From positions 1 through 64,000 of the forward strand of contig NZ_CP147917.1 in NCBI RefSeq assembly GCF_039645965.1: 64,000 nucleotides of DNA, written 5' to 3'. Both the position numbers and the translations under genes were made by a program. Below, piece by piece: positions 37,217 to 46,132 of this stretch. The notes below the pieces were generated by a model. That model saw nothing but the letters and a program-made list of their open reading frames with translations, was not told the origin of the DNA and did no database searches. This stretch comes from Sulfurimonas sp. HSL3-2 (GTDB lineage Bacteria; Campylobacterota; Campylobacteria; Campylobacterales; Sulfurimonadaceae). Every line of letters begins with the position of its first letter. Position 1 is the stretch's first letter.

Positions 37217-38086
37217 ATTTTTTCAATTAATAACTCATTATTAGAGCAGTTTCGCTCGTTTTATACAAAAAACAAGTTCGATGATCTTGAATCAGCTATA
37301 GAGTACTTTACTGTGTTCGGCGGATCAGATATCAAGATAGATGTCAAAAAGCCTGTTTATGAGCTTATCGTAGAACATATCTTAACTAACTATAACTTTC
37401 TGCATAAACAGGTCTCTCATCATGTAGATGTCGAGTACAGCGCCGTTTTAACAGGTTTGGCGCTTGGTGACGGACGTATCCACTCTGCATTTAAAAGAGC
37501 AAGGATCTCTGATGAAAACGCAGGAGAGATCGCTAAAAAACTTATGGACACAAACATAGTCAGACTGCTAAAATCCAGAAAACAGTTCACAAGCTGGGTA
37601 GATGATGAAAGAGTAAGCGACAAGCTTCTATTTACTACTCCGTTCATGCGTTTTTGGTTTGCCTTTGTCGCACCTATCTTTAAGGGGATCAAAGAGGGGA
37701 ACTATGACGAGTTCAACCAAAGATATGAGAACAAGATAGCAGAGTTCCGCGAAGCGGTTTTTAAAGAGCTTTCAAACGAACTTGTGAAGATCAGTTTTGC
37801 GGAAGAAAAAGTGGTCGAAACAGGTGCTTACTGGGATAGAGAGGTCGAACTGGATATCTTCGCAAAGACGGCATCTAAAAAAGTGATCGTCGGTACATGC
37901 CGATACACAAACTCTAAACTCAAAAAGAGTGAGATAGCAAAACTAGAAGAACTCGCTAACAGAGCAAAAATTAAAGCAGATGTTTTTGTGATTGTCGCAA
38001 AAAGAGGTTTTTCGAGTGAGTTGAAATCTCTCAAGAGTGAGGATATCAGGCTTTTCACTCTTAAAAGCTTTAAATCTCTGCTCTAG
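37217..38086 (+). CDS. stand-alone DUF234-like protein, probable non-AUG start
   Basis: The 3' part resembles the DUF234 domain that normally ends archaeal-type AAA ATPases: LLFTTPFMRFWFAFVAP, then ETGAYWDREVELDIFA with the EIDi-type nuclease-like strand. The ATPase domain is absent. The usual E-x-K pair of the related restriction-endonuclease fold reads VGTCRY, so the site looks degenerate. The frame has a GTG at 37313, but upstream codons read like protein (LLEQFRSFYTK...) back to a stop at 37178, with no ATG, GTG or TTG. An ATT at 37217 preceded by AAAAAAGG fits best. The 3' end overlaps the convergent gene by 17 bases. Confidence 0.55.
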   Translation: MFSINNSLLEQFRSFYTKNKFDDLESAIEYFTVFGGSDIKIDVKKPVYELIVEHILTNYNFLHKQVSHHVDVEYSAVLTGLALGDGRIHSAFKRARISDENAGEIAKKLMDTNIVRLLKSRKQFTSWVDDERVSDKLLFTTPFMRFWFAFVAPIFKGIKEGNYDEFNQRYENKIAEFREAVFKELSNELVKISFAEEKVVETGAYWDREVELDIFAKTASKKVIVGTCRYTNSKLKKSEIAKLEELANRAKIKADVFVIVAKRGFSSELKSLKSEDIRLFTLKSFKSLL

Positions 38087-40337
38087 TCACTTTATTTCTG
38101 CCTTTCTCTTTTGAAAGGTACATCGCGGTATCAATACTTTTTATCACATCGTCTATACTTTTTCTTTCAGTGAAACAGCCTACACCAAGGCTGGCTGTCA
38201 GGTGGCCGAGGTTATTTGCAAAGTGGTATGCTGCGATTTTTTCTTTCAGGTTATTTGCGACACTATCGGTCTGTTCGATATCCGTATTTGGACAGATGAT
38301 CAAGAACTCTTCCCCGCCCCATCTGCCGACGATATCCGTCGATCTTACAGCATTTTTTAGTATCTGTGAAAATTGCTGAAGCGCATAGTCTCCGGTTTGA
38401 TGCCCGTACTGATCGTTGATATTTTTAAAATAGTCGATATCAAGCATAATGATCCCGCAGGGTGTCTTGTACCTTGTAAAGAGGTCATATTGGTACTGCA
38501 GGGCTTTATCTGTCTGCATTCTGTTGTACAGTCCCGTCAGTGAATCGGTGATGGAAAGTCTTTTGAGCTCCTCGCTATATCTTCTGAGTTTAAAGTAGTG
38601 GTATAAAAATGCTGTCCCGATAATTAGTAGAACAGACAGCAGTTTGATGAGAAAAGAGTAGTCCATCTCTTTTGACTCTTGAACAGAGACCCAGTGGTTA
38701 TAGATCTGCTGTTTCTCTTTTTCAGAAACTGTATGAACCAGCTTTTGAAATATATCATGAAGGATCGGTTCATCATTTCTTGTTCCGATGGCAAGGGCAA
38801 CTGTATCGTTGACTCTGGCAGATACTTTCATTAGCCCCGTAAAATCGTGCTGTATCGTGTAGGCTAGGACCATCAGGTTGTCAACATAGCCGTAAAGCTC
38901 TCCCTGTTCTACTTTCTTTAACCCCTCATGGATGTTTTTAACATTTACAATATCCATGTTCGGATACTTGCTGCGAAGTATCTCACCGATCGCATATCCG
39001 CCTACGACACCGATCTTTTCATCTTTAAGTGAGTAAAAGTTGTATGTGTAGGGCTTATCCATCTTAGTGGCAAGGACGATAGGAAGTTTCATATACGGGT
39101 CTGTAAAGTCCATATACTTTAAACGGCTTGGTGTAGAAGAAGCCAAGGTTAGCAGGTCGCATTTTCTTTGTTTCGCTGCTTCAAGACTTTCTTGCCATGT
39201 CTTCGTCGGGTAAAGTTCCATATCGACATCAGCTTTTTTTCTGATAAGATTAAAAAAGTCTGCGGCTATGCCTATATGTTTACTGTTTTTAATCCCTTCA
39301 AACGGCATCCAATCAGGGTCGACACAAAGTTTAAGAGTACCTTTGGAATTAAGAAAATCTCTTTCCTCTTTTGTCAGATCGCTGTCATAATGTTTGCTTT
39401 CATATATAAAATCACTAAAGTCTAATGGGGTCTCTTCCGACACGATCCCCATCTCTTTAAAATCTTCTGCCATCATCCTGACTCTTATAGGGTCGATGCT
39501 TCCGACAGGAAAGATGGAAGGAAGTACCATATGCTGGATCTGGTTTGCTTCAAACAGCAATGCTTCATACGATTTGTGCTGGGTGTTGTATTTTTTCATG
39601 ATGAGCTTGATGATCTCATCTTTATGCTTTAAGGCGTACTCCCATCCTTTGATGCTGGCTTTTTTAAAGTTCTCTACTCTTTTTGGATGGTTTATAAGCT
39701 CATTTTTTGATGTGAAAAGATTAACATCATAAAACTCCGTTCCGTAGCTGGAAGGGTTTAACACATTGTATTTTATACCGGCTTTGTCTAGATAAAAAAG
39801 CTCATTCGTACTAAAAACGACCATAGCATCGACTTTTTTATCCACAAACTCATCTATTTTAAAGCTGGGAGGAACATCAATGAAACTGCCCATATTCATC
39901 CCGAAATCTTTGAACATCATTAAAAAGGCCGTGCTCTTTACGGTGTTTTCTATCCCCATGATCTTTTTGTTTTTAAGATCGGCAGGAGTTTTAATATCGT
40001 TTTGTGTTACAAGAACAAGAGGAGAGTGTTTAAAAAAATTCGCAACAAAGACAACCGGTTTGCCGTTTAGATAATCGACGATCAGGTCAGAGTAGGTTAT
40101 CCCGTATGTATCATTCTTATCTATGACATCGTCAACAAGATGAATACCGTTTTCATACTCTTTAAACTTTACGTTAAGACCGACATCTTTGTAAAATCCC
40201 TTTTCCTGAGCGGCATAAAATCCTGCATACTCGAACTGATGCTTCCATTGGAACTGGAGCGTGATATCTTCTGGCTTATCATGCGCGTTTAATGATGAGA
40301 TTAATAATATATATAAAAAAATAATTGTTTTTAACAT
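38070..40337 (-). CDS. NMT1/SBP3 solute-binding-domain diguanylate cyclase
   Basis: The 755-residue protein has a signal peptide ending SLNA and an NMT1/THI5-like substrate-binding domain (QFQWKHQFEYAGFYAAQEKGFY...). A second, SBP_bac_3-like periplasmic domain follows from about residue 330 (LKLCVDPDWMPFEGI). One membrane helix lies near 565-585, and a C-terminal GGDEF domain has an intact GRWGGEEFLIICPNTD. It should convert binding of small periplasmic solutes into c-di-GMP output. The start at 40337 has a TAAAAT box six bases upstream and no ribosome-binding site. Confidence 0.9.
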   Translation of the reverse strand: MLKTIIFLYILLISSLNAHDKPEDITLQFQWKHQFEYAGFYAAQEKGFYKDVGLNVKFKEYENGIHLVDDVIDKNDTYGITYSDLIVDYLNGKPVVFVANFFKHSPLVLVTQNDIKTPADLKNKKIMGIENTVKSTAFLMMFKDFGMNMGSFIDVPPSFKIDEFVDKKVDAMVVFSTNELFYLDKAGIKYNVLNPSSYGTEFYDVNLFTSKNELINHPKRVENFKKASIKGWEYALKHKDEIIKLIMKKYNTQHKSYEALLFEANQIQHMVLPSIFPVGSIDPIRVRMMAEDFKEMGIVSEETPLDFSDFIYESKHYDSDLTKEERDFLNSKGTLKLCVDPDWMPFEGIKNSKHIGIAADFFNLIRKKADVDMELYPTKTWQESLEAAKQRKCDLLTLASSTPSRLKYMDFTDPYMKLPIVLATKMDKPYTYNFYSLKDEKIGVVGGYAIGEILRSKYPNMDIVNVKNIHEGLKKVEQGELYGYVDNLMVLAYTIQHDFTGLMKVSARVNDTVALAIGTRNDEPILHDIFQKLVHTVSEKEKQQIYNHWVSVQESKEMDYSFLIKLLSVLLIIGTAFLYHYFKLRRYSEELKRLSITDSLTGLYNRMQTDKALQYQYDLFTRYKTPCGIIMLDIDYFKNINDQYGHQTGDYALQQFSQILKNAVRSTDIVGRWGGEEFLIICPNTDIEQTDSVANNLKEKIAAYHFANNLGHLTASLGVGCFTERKSIDDVIKSIDTAMYLSKEKGRNKVTRAEI

Positions 40338-40422
40338 TTTGTGATTTTAACGAAAGATAGTTTAATCTTTTCTGCAAAGGAACTTATGTTACAATTACGA
40401 TAATTTTAACATAGGATTTTTG

Positions 40423-41586
40423 ATGCAATTTTCTGCTCCATTAAAAAGTAATTCAAAGCGTATTATGCTTCTTGGTTCAGGTGAACTAGGCAAAGAAGTA
40501 GCCATAGAAGCTCAGCGTTTAGGACTTGAAGTCATAGCAGTCGATAGATATGAGAATGCTCCGGCTCATCATGTCGCACACAGAAGTCATGTGGTAAATA
40601 TGCAGGACCGTGAAGCTGTTTTAGAGATCATCCGTCGTGAGAAACCGGACTTCATCCTTCCGGAGATAGAAGCGATCAGTATCGACGCTCTTTATGATGC
40701 TCAAGCAGAAGGTTTTAACGTTATCCCGAATGCAGATGCAGTCAGTAAGACTATGAACCGTAAAAACATCCGCCGTTTTGCCGCGGAGAAGTTAGGACTT
40801 AAAACCGGACCATACGAGTTTGTAAGTACTCTTGAAGGTTTAAAAGAGGCTGCAGGCAGACTTGGATTTCCATGTGTCATCAAACCTGTTATGAGCAGTT
40901 CGGGTCACGGACAAAGCGTAGCTAGAAGTGCAGATGATCTGGAAAACTCTTGGGAGATGGCAAAAGAGGCTCGCGGTGATGCAAGCGAGCTTATCGTCGA
41001 AGCTTTCATAGATTTTGATTATGAGATCACGATGCTGACAGCCCGTAACGGTAAAGAGACTGTTTTTTGTGAGCCTATAGGACATGAACAGCGTGACGGT
41101 GACTATGTGTTTTCATGGCAGCCGATGCATATGAGCGACAAGGCAAAAGCAAACGCTCAAGAGATCTCTAAAAAGATCACAGATGGTCTTGGCGGACGCG
41201 GACTTTTTGGTGTCGAGATGTTTGTAAAGGGTGATGAGGTTTACTTTAGTGAAGTGAGTCCTCGCCCGCATGATACGGGAATGGTAACGCTTATCACTCA
41301 AAGTCAGAGCGAGTTCGCTCTTCACCTTCGCGCGGTACTTGGACTTCCTTTAGGATTTACATTCTACGGAGACGGTGCATCAGCAGCATTTAAATCGGAA
41401 AAAGACTCATATTCACCGGTAGTCGATGTCAGCGAGAGCCTGTTCACACCGAACTCGTTTGTAAGAGTATTCTCTAAACCTGAGTCACACAAAGGGCGCC
41501 GTATGGCAGTAGCTCTTGTTCTAGATGAGGTCAACTCGGCACTTCGTCAAGCACGTGACCTTATCACAAAGATCAAAGACGCATAA
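40423..41586 (+). CDS. purT: formate-dependent phosphoribosylglycinamide formyltransferase PurT
   Basis: ATP-grasp enzyme of purine synthesis that makes formyl-GAR from GAR, formate and ATP without folate. The 387-residue product starts with the Rossmann-like [41 protein letters not shown]. It continues with ATP-grasp segments [35 protein letters not shown] and [33 protein letters not shown] at 40420 is in frame, but the ATG at 40423 behind TAGGAT is preferred. The next gene starts three bases after its stop. Confidence 0.95.
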   Translation: MQFSAPLKSNSKRIMLLGSGELGKEVAIEAQRLGLEVIAVDRYENAPAHHVAHRSHVVNMQDREAVLEIIRREKPDFILPEIEAISIDALYDAQAEGFNVIPNADAVSKTMNRKNIRRFAAEKLGLKTGPYEFVSTLEGLKEAAGRLGFPCVIKPVMSSSGHGQSVARSADDLENSWEMAKEARGDASELIVEAFIDFDYEITMLTARNGKETVFCEPIGHEQRDGDYVFSWQPMHMSDKAKANAQEISKKITDGLGGRGLFGVEMFVKGDEVYFSEVSPRPHDTGMVTLITQSQSEFALHLRAVLGLPLGFTFYGDGASAAFKSEKDSYSPVVDVSESLFTPNSFVRVFSKPESHKGRRMAVALVLDEVNSALRQARDLITKIKDA

Positions 41587-41588
41587 AG

Positions 41589-42509
41589 ATGAATATAGTC
41601 CTACTCGATGCCGTGACATTTGGAGATACCGATCTAAGAGGGTTTGACGATCTTGGCGCGGTCATCGTATATCAGACGACAAAGCCTGAAGAGTTAGATG
41701 AGCGCATAGCTAACGCAGATGTTATAGTGACAAACAAGGTCGTTATAACAGCTGAGGCGATGCAAAAAGCTAAAAAACTGAACCTTATTTGTATCGCAGC
41801 GACTGGGATGAACAATGTCGATCTCGAAGCTGCGAAAAAATGCGGCATCGAAGTCAGAAACGTCGCCGGATACTCGACAAACTCAGTCGTGCAGCACACG
41901 TTTTCTATGCTTTTTTATCTTGTAGGGCATTCAAGATACTATGATGAGGCTGTTAAAAGCGGCAGTTGGAGTAAAAGCGGCGTGTTTACCGATGTCAGCC
42001 ATCCGTTTTTTGAGATAAGCGGTAAAAAGTGGGGAGTGATCGGACTTGGGACGATCGGCAGAAAAGTGGCTGTTTTAGCCAAAGCTTTTGGAGCCGATGT
42101 CAGCTATTTTTCTACAAGCGGAAGAAACTTAGACTCCGAGTTTAACAGTGTGACGTTAGACGAGCTCTTGGAAGAGAGCGATATCATCACCATTCACGCA
42201 CCGTTGAACAATGCAACGTTAAACCTCTTAAACCATAGGACGATGTCTAAATGTAAAGACGGCGTCGTCATCTTAAACCTTGGACGCGGCGGTATCATCA
42301 ATGAAGCGGATGCTGCAATGTTATTGGATGAGAAAGATATCTATTTTGGTCTGGATGTACTGCATCACGAACCTATACCGCAGAACCATCCGCTTTTACA
42401 AGTAGAGAACAAAGATCGTCTCTATATCACTCCGCATATCGCTTGGACATCCAAAGAAGCACGTGATACTCTTATAGCTTCAGTGGTAGAGAACATCCGT
42501 TCACTTTGA
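41589..42509 (+). CDS. D-2-hydroxyacid dehydrogenase
   Basis: NAD(P)-dependent oxidoreductase of 306 residues. The catalytic domain flanks a nucleotide-binding domain with WGVIGLGTIGRKVAVLAKAFGADV. Catalytic residues are visible: Arg in NLGRGGIINEADAA, Glu in the HHEPI region and His in TPHIAWTS. The substrate is not clear; hydroxypyruvate/glycerate or related acids are plausible. It begins three bases after purT and overlaps the next gene by four bases. Confidence 0.88.
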   Translation: MNIVLLDAVTFGDTDLRGFDDLGAVIVYQTTKPEELDERIANADVIVTNKVVITAEAMQKAKKLNLICIAATGMNNVDLEAAKKCGIEVRNVAGYSTNSVVQHTFSMLFYLVGHSRYYDEAVKSGSWSKSGVFTDVSHPFFEISGKKWGVIGLGTIGRKVAVLAKAFGADVSYFSTSGRNLDSEFNSVTLDELLEESDIITIHAPLNNATLNLLNHRTMSKCKDGVVILNLGRGGIINEADAAMLLDEKDIYFGLDVLHHEPIPQNHPLLQVENKDRLYITPHIAWTSKEARDTLIASVVENIRSL

Positions 42510-42910
42510 TAGCATTTTCGCTTTTTCTCTCAGCCTTTCTGGCTGCGACCATCCTTCCTTTTTCATCAGAAGTAGCGCTTTTTACGGCAGTAGAAGCAGG
42601 TCTTGACAAGAACACGGCACTGCTGGTGGCTTCATGCGGCAACATTCTAGCCGTGATACTAAACTACTATCTCGGCTACTTTTTGTATGAGAAGACAAAA
42701 GACAGACTTTTAAAAAGCAGAAGCGGAAAAAAAGCTTACCATGTCGGACATACCTACGGCTACTATGCTCTTTTACTATCATGGCTTCCAATCATCGGAG
42801 ACCCTCTAACGCTCGTCGCGGGAATGGTAAGACTCAACTTCTTTTATTTTCTGTTGATCGCAGCGACTTTAAGAGTCGCCAGATATATAGCGGTCTTGTA
42901 CTTTAGTTAA
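42506..42910 (+). CDS. YqaA-like DedA/VTT-family membrane protein
   Basis: The 134-residue protein has four hydrophobic segments and the conserved VTT/SNARE-associated motifs EVALFTAVEAG, ASCGNILAVILNYYLGYFL and LLSWLPIIGDPLTLVAGM, typical of the short YqaA family. Function is unknown; relatives act in membrane homeostasis. It starts at TTG (42506), overlapping the upstream stop, so translation is coupled. Its last four bases overlap the convergent AEC carrier gene. Confidence 0.82.
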   Translation: MIAFSLFLSAFLAATILPFSSEVALFTAVEAGLDKNTALLVASCGNILAVILNYYLGYFLYEKTKDRLLKSRSGKKAYHVGHTYGYYALLLSWLPIIGDPLTLVAGMVRLNFFYFLLIAATLRVARYIAVLYFS

Positions 42911-43815
42911 AAATACCCGATTATCTTCGTAGCTGCAAATATCACTCCCAGAAACATAACGGAGGTTATAAACACTAGCGCCGTGACCACTTTTGGTGAA
43001 CAGTCGTAAAGTGATGCAAGGTTGACGTTTGCTATGGCCAAAGGCATCATCAGCTCTATAAATATGATCCCTTTTATCATCGGCGAGAGGTCTAACTGCA
43101 TCAGGATCAAAAATGCCACAACCGGCAAGATAATGAACTTGACCGAAACTACAAGCGTAAGAAGGCTTTTACTGATCTCTTTTATCTTCGTTCCGTAGAG
43201 ATAGATTCCAAATAAGAACAGCTGCATCGTCATCGAAGCGTATGCTCCCATCATCAGCATCGTCTCTATGGTTTCAGAGGGCTTGTAACCATTTACGCTA
43301 AGGAGTATCGCGATTATCGCCGCCCATAAAATAGGAATCTTGACGATGTTCATGATGGAGGTCTTGACATCGAAGTTTCCGCGTGAGTAGTAGTAGACTC
43401 CAAAGCTGTAGACCACGAACACATTGACAAGGTTCACGATGGTCGTGTAGGGGATGGAATCCTCCCCGAATATTGCGATATTAAGCGGGATGCCGAGGTT
43501 TCCCGTGTTTCCTATGATGGCAGCGACCGTCGCTATCGAGCGCTCTTTTTGATCGGAAAAAAGTCTTCTTGCGACAATGATCGAGAGTAAAAGTACGATA
43601 AGCACGATGACAAGATAAGCCGAAGGAGCCCAGAGCAGAGTGATATCCACAGGACGAAGTAAAAGCCCCCAGAAAGTCAAAAATACCTGTAGAAAATAGA
43701 CATTGATGATGGTGATGGTCTTATCGTCGATCTTCTCTTTAAAGCTCATCTTTGCAAGAAATCCCATTGCGATAAAGATGTAGATACTGAGAATAGAATA
43801 GATTATAGAGCTCAA
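42907..43815 (-). CDS. AEC (auxin efflux carrier) family transporter
   Basis: The 302-residue protein has about ten membrane helices in two repeats. The central motif IATVAAIIGNTGNLGIPLNIAIFGEDSIPYTTIVNLVNVF matches the conserved N-x-GNxGxP signature of AEC carriers. It probably exports or exchanges organic acids. It starts at TTG (43815), supported by AAAGG upstream. It begins nine bases after the ICMT-like gene ends, so the two are probably co-transcribed. Confidence 0.85.
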   Translation of the reverse strand: MSSIIYSILSIYIFIAMGFLAKMSFKEKIDDKTITIINVYFLQVFLTFWGLLLRPVDITLLWAPSAYLVIVLIVLLLSIIVARRLFSDQKERSIATVAAIIGNTGNLGIPLNIAIFGEDSIPYTTIVNLVNVFVVYSFGVYYYSRGNFDVKTSIMNIVKIPILWAAIIAILLSVNGYKPSETIETMLMMGAYASMTMQLFLFGIYLYGTKIKEISKSLLTLVVSVKFIILPVVAFLILMQLDLSPMIKGIIFIELMMPLAIANVNLASLYDCSPKVVTALVFITSVMFLGVIFAATKIIGYF

Positions 43816-43824
43816 GCTGGACCT

Positions 43825-44256
43825 TTAAAAGATATAGGGTACAAGACGGTAGGTGTCTTTGGCATACTCTTGGTATCTCTCATCCCTGCAGCGCCACAAA
43901 GACTCCTCATAAAACACCTTTACCAGCAGATTGATAAAGAGGATCAGGTACAAAGCAGCGGCGTAGATGTTCGCATATGCTACGAATACACCGAACATCC
44001 CTGTAAGTACGGATGTATACATCGGGTGTCGTATGTAACCGTATATGCCGTCATTGATAAACATACAGCCCTCTTTTATATCGGGTCTGATGTTGAAGTT
44101 GCCGAGTCTGTTTTTATGCAGTGCGGACAGACCTATGAGTAGCCCGACGAGGATTAGAATGATTCCTGCATATGGATGTTTGATGTCACCGCCAAGGGGC
44201 AGGAGCATTAAAAATATTGTAGCAAATTGGATAAATACTAGGATACGACTTTTCAT
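43825..44256 (-). CDS. isoprenylcysteine carboxyl methyltransferase-like membrane protein
   Basis: The 143-residue protein has four to five membrane helices and the ICMT/PEMT-type motif DGIYGYIRHPMYTSVL. It ends with EESLWRCRDERYQEYAKDTYRLVPYIF, the conserved E..L...fG.eYe.Y......ipf tail of this SAM-dependent methyltransferase fold. The substrate in bacteria is usually unknown. It heads a two-gene minus-strand unit with the AEC carrier. A TAAGAT box lies six bases before the ATG. Confidence 0.82.
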   Translation of the reverse strand: MKSRILVFIQFATIFLMLLPLGGDIKHPYAGIILILVGLLIGLSALHKNRLGNFNIRPDIKEGCMFINDGIYGYIRHPMYTSVLTGMFGVFVAYANIYAAALYLILFINLLVKVFYEESLWRCRDERYQEYAKDTYRLVPYIF

Positions 44257-44408
44257 ATAGTAATCTTAGCAGATTTACTCTAATTTCAAAACAATACCAT
44301 TTATAAAGTTGGGGTTTTGTAAAATCGCTTTTAAAGAAGATATAAATATATTTCAATGTTTTATGAGATATATCTATATTTTTTTATACTTACATGTAGG
44401 GGTCGTAT

Positions 44409-45998
44409 ATGGTTGATGTTTTAGTTATCGGGGCAGGAGGTGCGGGACTTGTAGCTGCACTGAGTGCCAAGGAAGCGGGGGCGAGTGTGAAGGTTCTTAC
44501 AAAGACCTACCCTACCCGTTCACAGACCTGTATGGCTCAAGGCGGCATTAACGCAGCTTTGTCTAATGCAGGTGAAGACAGCATAGAGAGCCATTACGAA
44601 AACACTCTAAAATCGGCACACGGCATCGCAGACGAGAAGATGGTGAAAAAACTTTGTGACGAGGGTGTCGATGCGGTTTTATGGCTTGACCGCATAGGCG
44701 TGCCTTTTAGCAGAGACGAAAACGGCAATATCGCTCAACGCCGTCTGGGCGGAGCGAGTGCACCGCGTGCGTGCTATGCTCAGGATTACACCGGACTTAA
44801 AATCCTTCATACGCTGTACGATCAATGTAACGCAAACGAGATAGAGATGCTAAGTGAGAGGTTTCTGCTTGAACTCATAGTAGCGGACGGAGAAGTCGGC
44901 GGAGCGGTAGTGCTAAACCTGAAAACGGGTGCGATCGAGACACATTATGCAAAAAGTGTGATTCTTGCAACGGGCGGATACAGCCGCATCTACGGAAAGA
45001 ACTCGACGAATGCCGTGGGTTCTACTGGTGACGGCATCGCAGCAGCATTAAGAGCGGGAGCAAAACTCAGCGATATGGAGTTTGTGCAGTTTCACCCCAC
45101 AGGGCTTAAAAACTCATCTATCCTTATCAGTGAAAGTGCCAGAGGCGAGGGCGGTTATCTTTTAAACAAAGAGGGCGAGCGTTTTACCGATGAGCTCGCA
45201 CCGCGAGATATGGTCAGCCGTGCCATCTATGAAGAGATACAAAAAAGCGGTGAGGTCTACATAGATATCCGTCACTTGGGAGAGGAGTTCATTGATCATC
45301 AGCTTCCTCAGGAGAGAAAACTTGCACGTCTGTATGAAAACGTCGATCCTGTGCACGACATTATCCCCATAAAACCTGTCGCTCACTATACGATGGGCGG
45401 TATTGCGGTGGATGCAAGTTCCCAGACGAGCATAAAAGCTCTTTTTGCCGTTGGAGAGTGTGCTAACCATAAAGTCCACGGAGCAAACAGACTCGGCGGA
45501 AACTCGCTTTTGGAACTGATCGTCTTTGGACGCGAGGCAGGGAAAAACGCTTCATCTTCTGCAAAACAGAGTACATTTGTACCCGAAGAGCCTCAAAACT
45601 ATGATGCTCTTTTAAAGGATGTGAACAACTCTGCGGACGGTGTCGACTTTTATAAAAAAAGAGATGAACTGGCTGATTGTTTTTATGAAAAAGTCGGGAT
45701 CAAACGTAATGATGCAGAGCTGCAACAAGCTGCCAAGTTCCTAAAAAGCGTCAAAGAGCAACTGCCTTTTATGGGTGTTAGAGATACAAACCCGATCTAT
45801 AACACGGAGTTAGTAGAGTTCTTGGAGTTTCATAACCTGCTGCAGATCTCTGAAGCGGTAGTTCTTGGCGCGATGAAACGTAAAGAGAGCAGAGGCGCAC
45901 ACTTCAGAGACGATATGCCGAGCGAAAGTGATGAGTTTCAAACAAATACGATTTACTATAAAAACGGAGACGAGTTATGCATAGATTTGACGAGATAA
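44409..45998 (+). CDS. sdhA: succinate dehydrogenase/fumarate reductase-type flavoprotein
   Basis: FAD subunit that interconverts fumarate and succinate. The 529-residue product has the FAD motif VLVIGAGGAGLVAALSAKEAG. Active-site segments include EFVQFHPTGL, LAPRDMVSRAIYEEI, VAHYTMGGIAVD and HGANRLGGNSLLELIVFGR. The histidine that carries covalent FAD (RSHT in SdhA/FrdA) is replaced by Gln39 (RSQTCMAQGG), so FAD is probably non-covalent, as in thiol:fumarate reductase-type enzymes. The C-terminal domain is short. Direction of catalysis cannot be told. Two genes overlap or follow directly. Confidence 0.85.
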   Translation: MVDVLVIGAGGAGLVAALSAKEAGASVKVLTKTYPTRSQTCMAQGGINAALSNAGEDSIESHYENTLKSAHGIADEKMVKKLCDEGVDAVLWLDRIGVPFSRDENGNIAQRRLGGASAPRACYAQDYTGLKILHTLYDQCNANEIEMLSERFLLELIVADGEVGGAVVLNLKTGAIETHYAKSVILATGGYSRIYGKNSTNAVGSTGDGIAAALRAGAKLSDMEFVQFHPTGLKNSSILISESARGEGGYLLNKEGERFTDELAPRDMVSRAIYEEIQKSGEVYIDIRHLGEEFIDHQLPQERKLARLYENVDPVHDIIPIKPVAHYTMGGIAVDASSQTSIKALFAVGECANHKVHGANRLGGNSLLELIVFGREAGKNASSSAKQSTFVPEEPQNYDALLKDVNNSADGVDFYKKRDELADCFYEKVGIKRNDAELQQAAKFLKSVKEQLPFMGVRDTNPIYNTELVEFLEFHNLLQISEAVVLGAMKRKESRGAHFRDDMPSESDEFQTNTIYYKNGDELCIDLTR

Positions 45999-46132
45999 GA
46001 TGTTTTGAGAACAACGAAGAGGAAACAGGGTCTGAGTGCATCTATGATGAAGAGGATGACAAGTGGGGAGAAGGCTGCTGTGAAGACGAGCTTATGGATG
46101 ATGATTTTTACGAAAGAGAGTACTGCGACTAA
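45977..46132 (+). CDS. acidic Cys-rich 51-residue ORF between sdhA and sdhB
   Basis: A previously overlooked ORF starts at an ATG 22 bases before the sdhA stop, in another frame, and ends TAATG, sharing bases with the sdhB start. That arrangement implies translational coupling of all three. The product has 22 Asp/Glu in 51 residues and five cysteines (9, 21, 34, 35, 50), including a CC pair, with no membrane segment. It could be a metal- or cluster-binding accessory, or simply a coupling peptide. I know of no family for it. Without it, 132 bases would separate sdhA from sdhB. Confidence 0.6.
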   Translation: MHRFDEIRCFENNEEETGSECIYDEEDDKWGEGCCEDELMDDDFYEREYCD

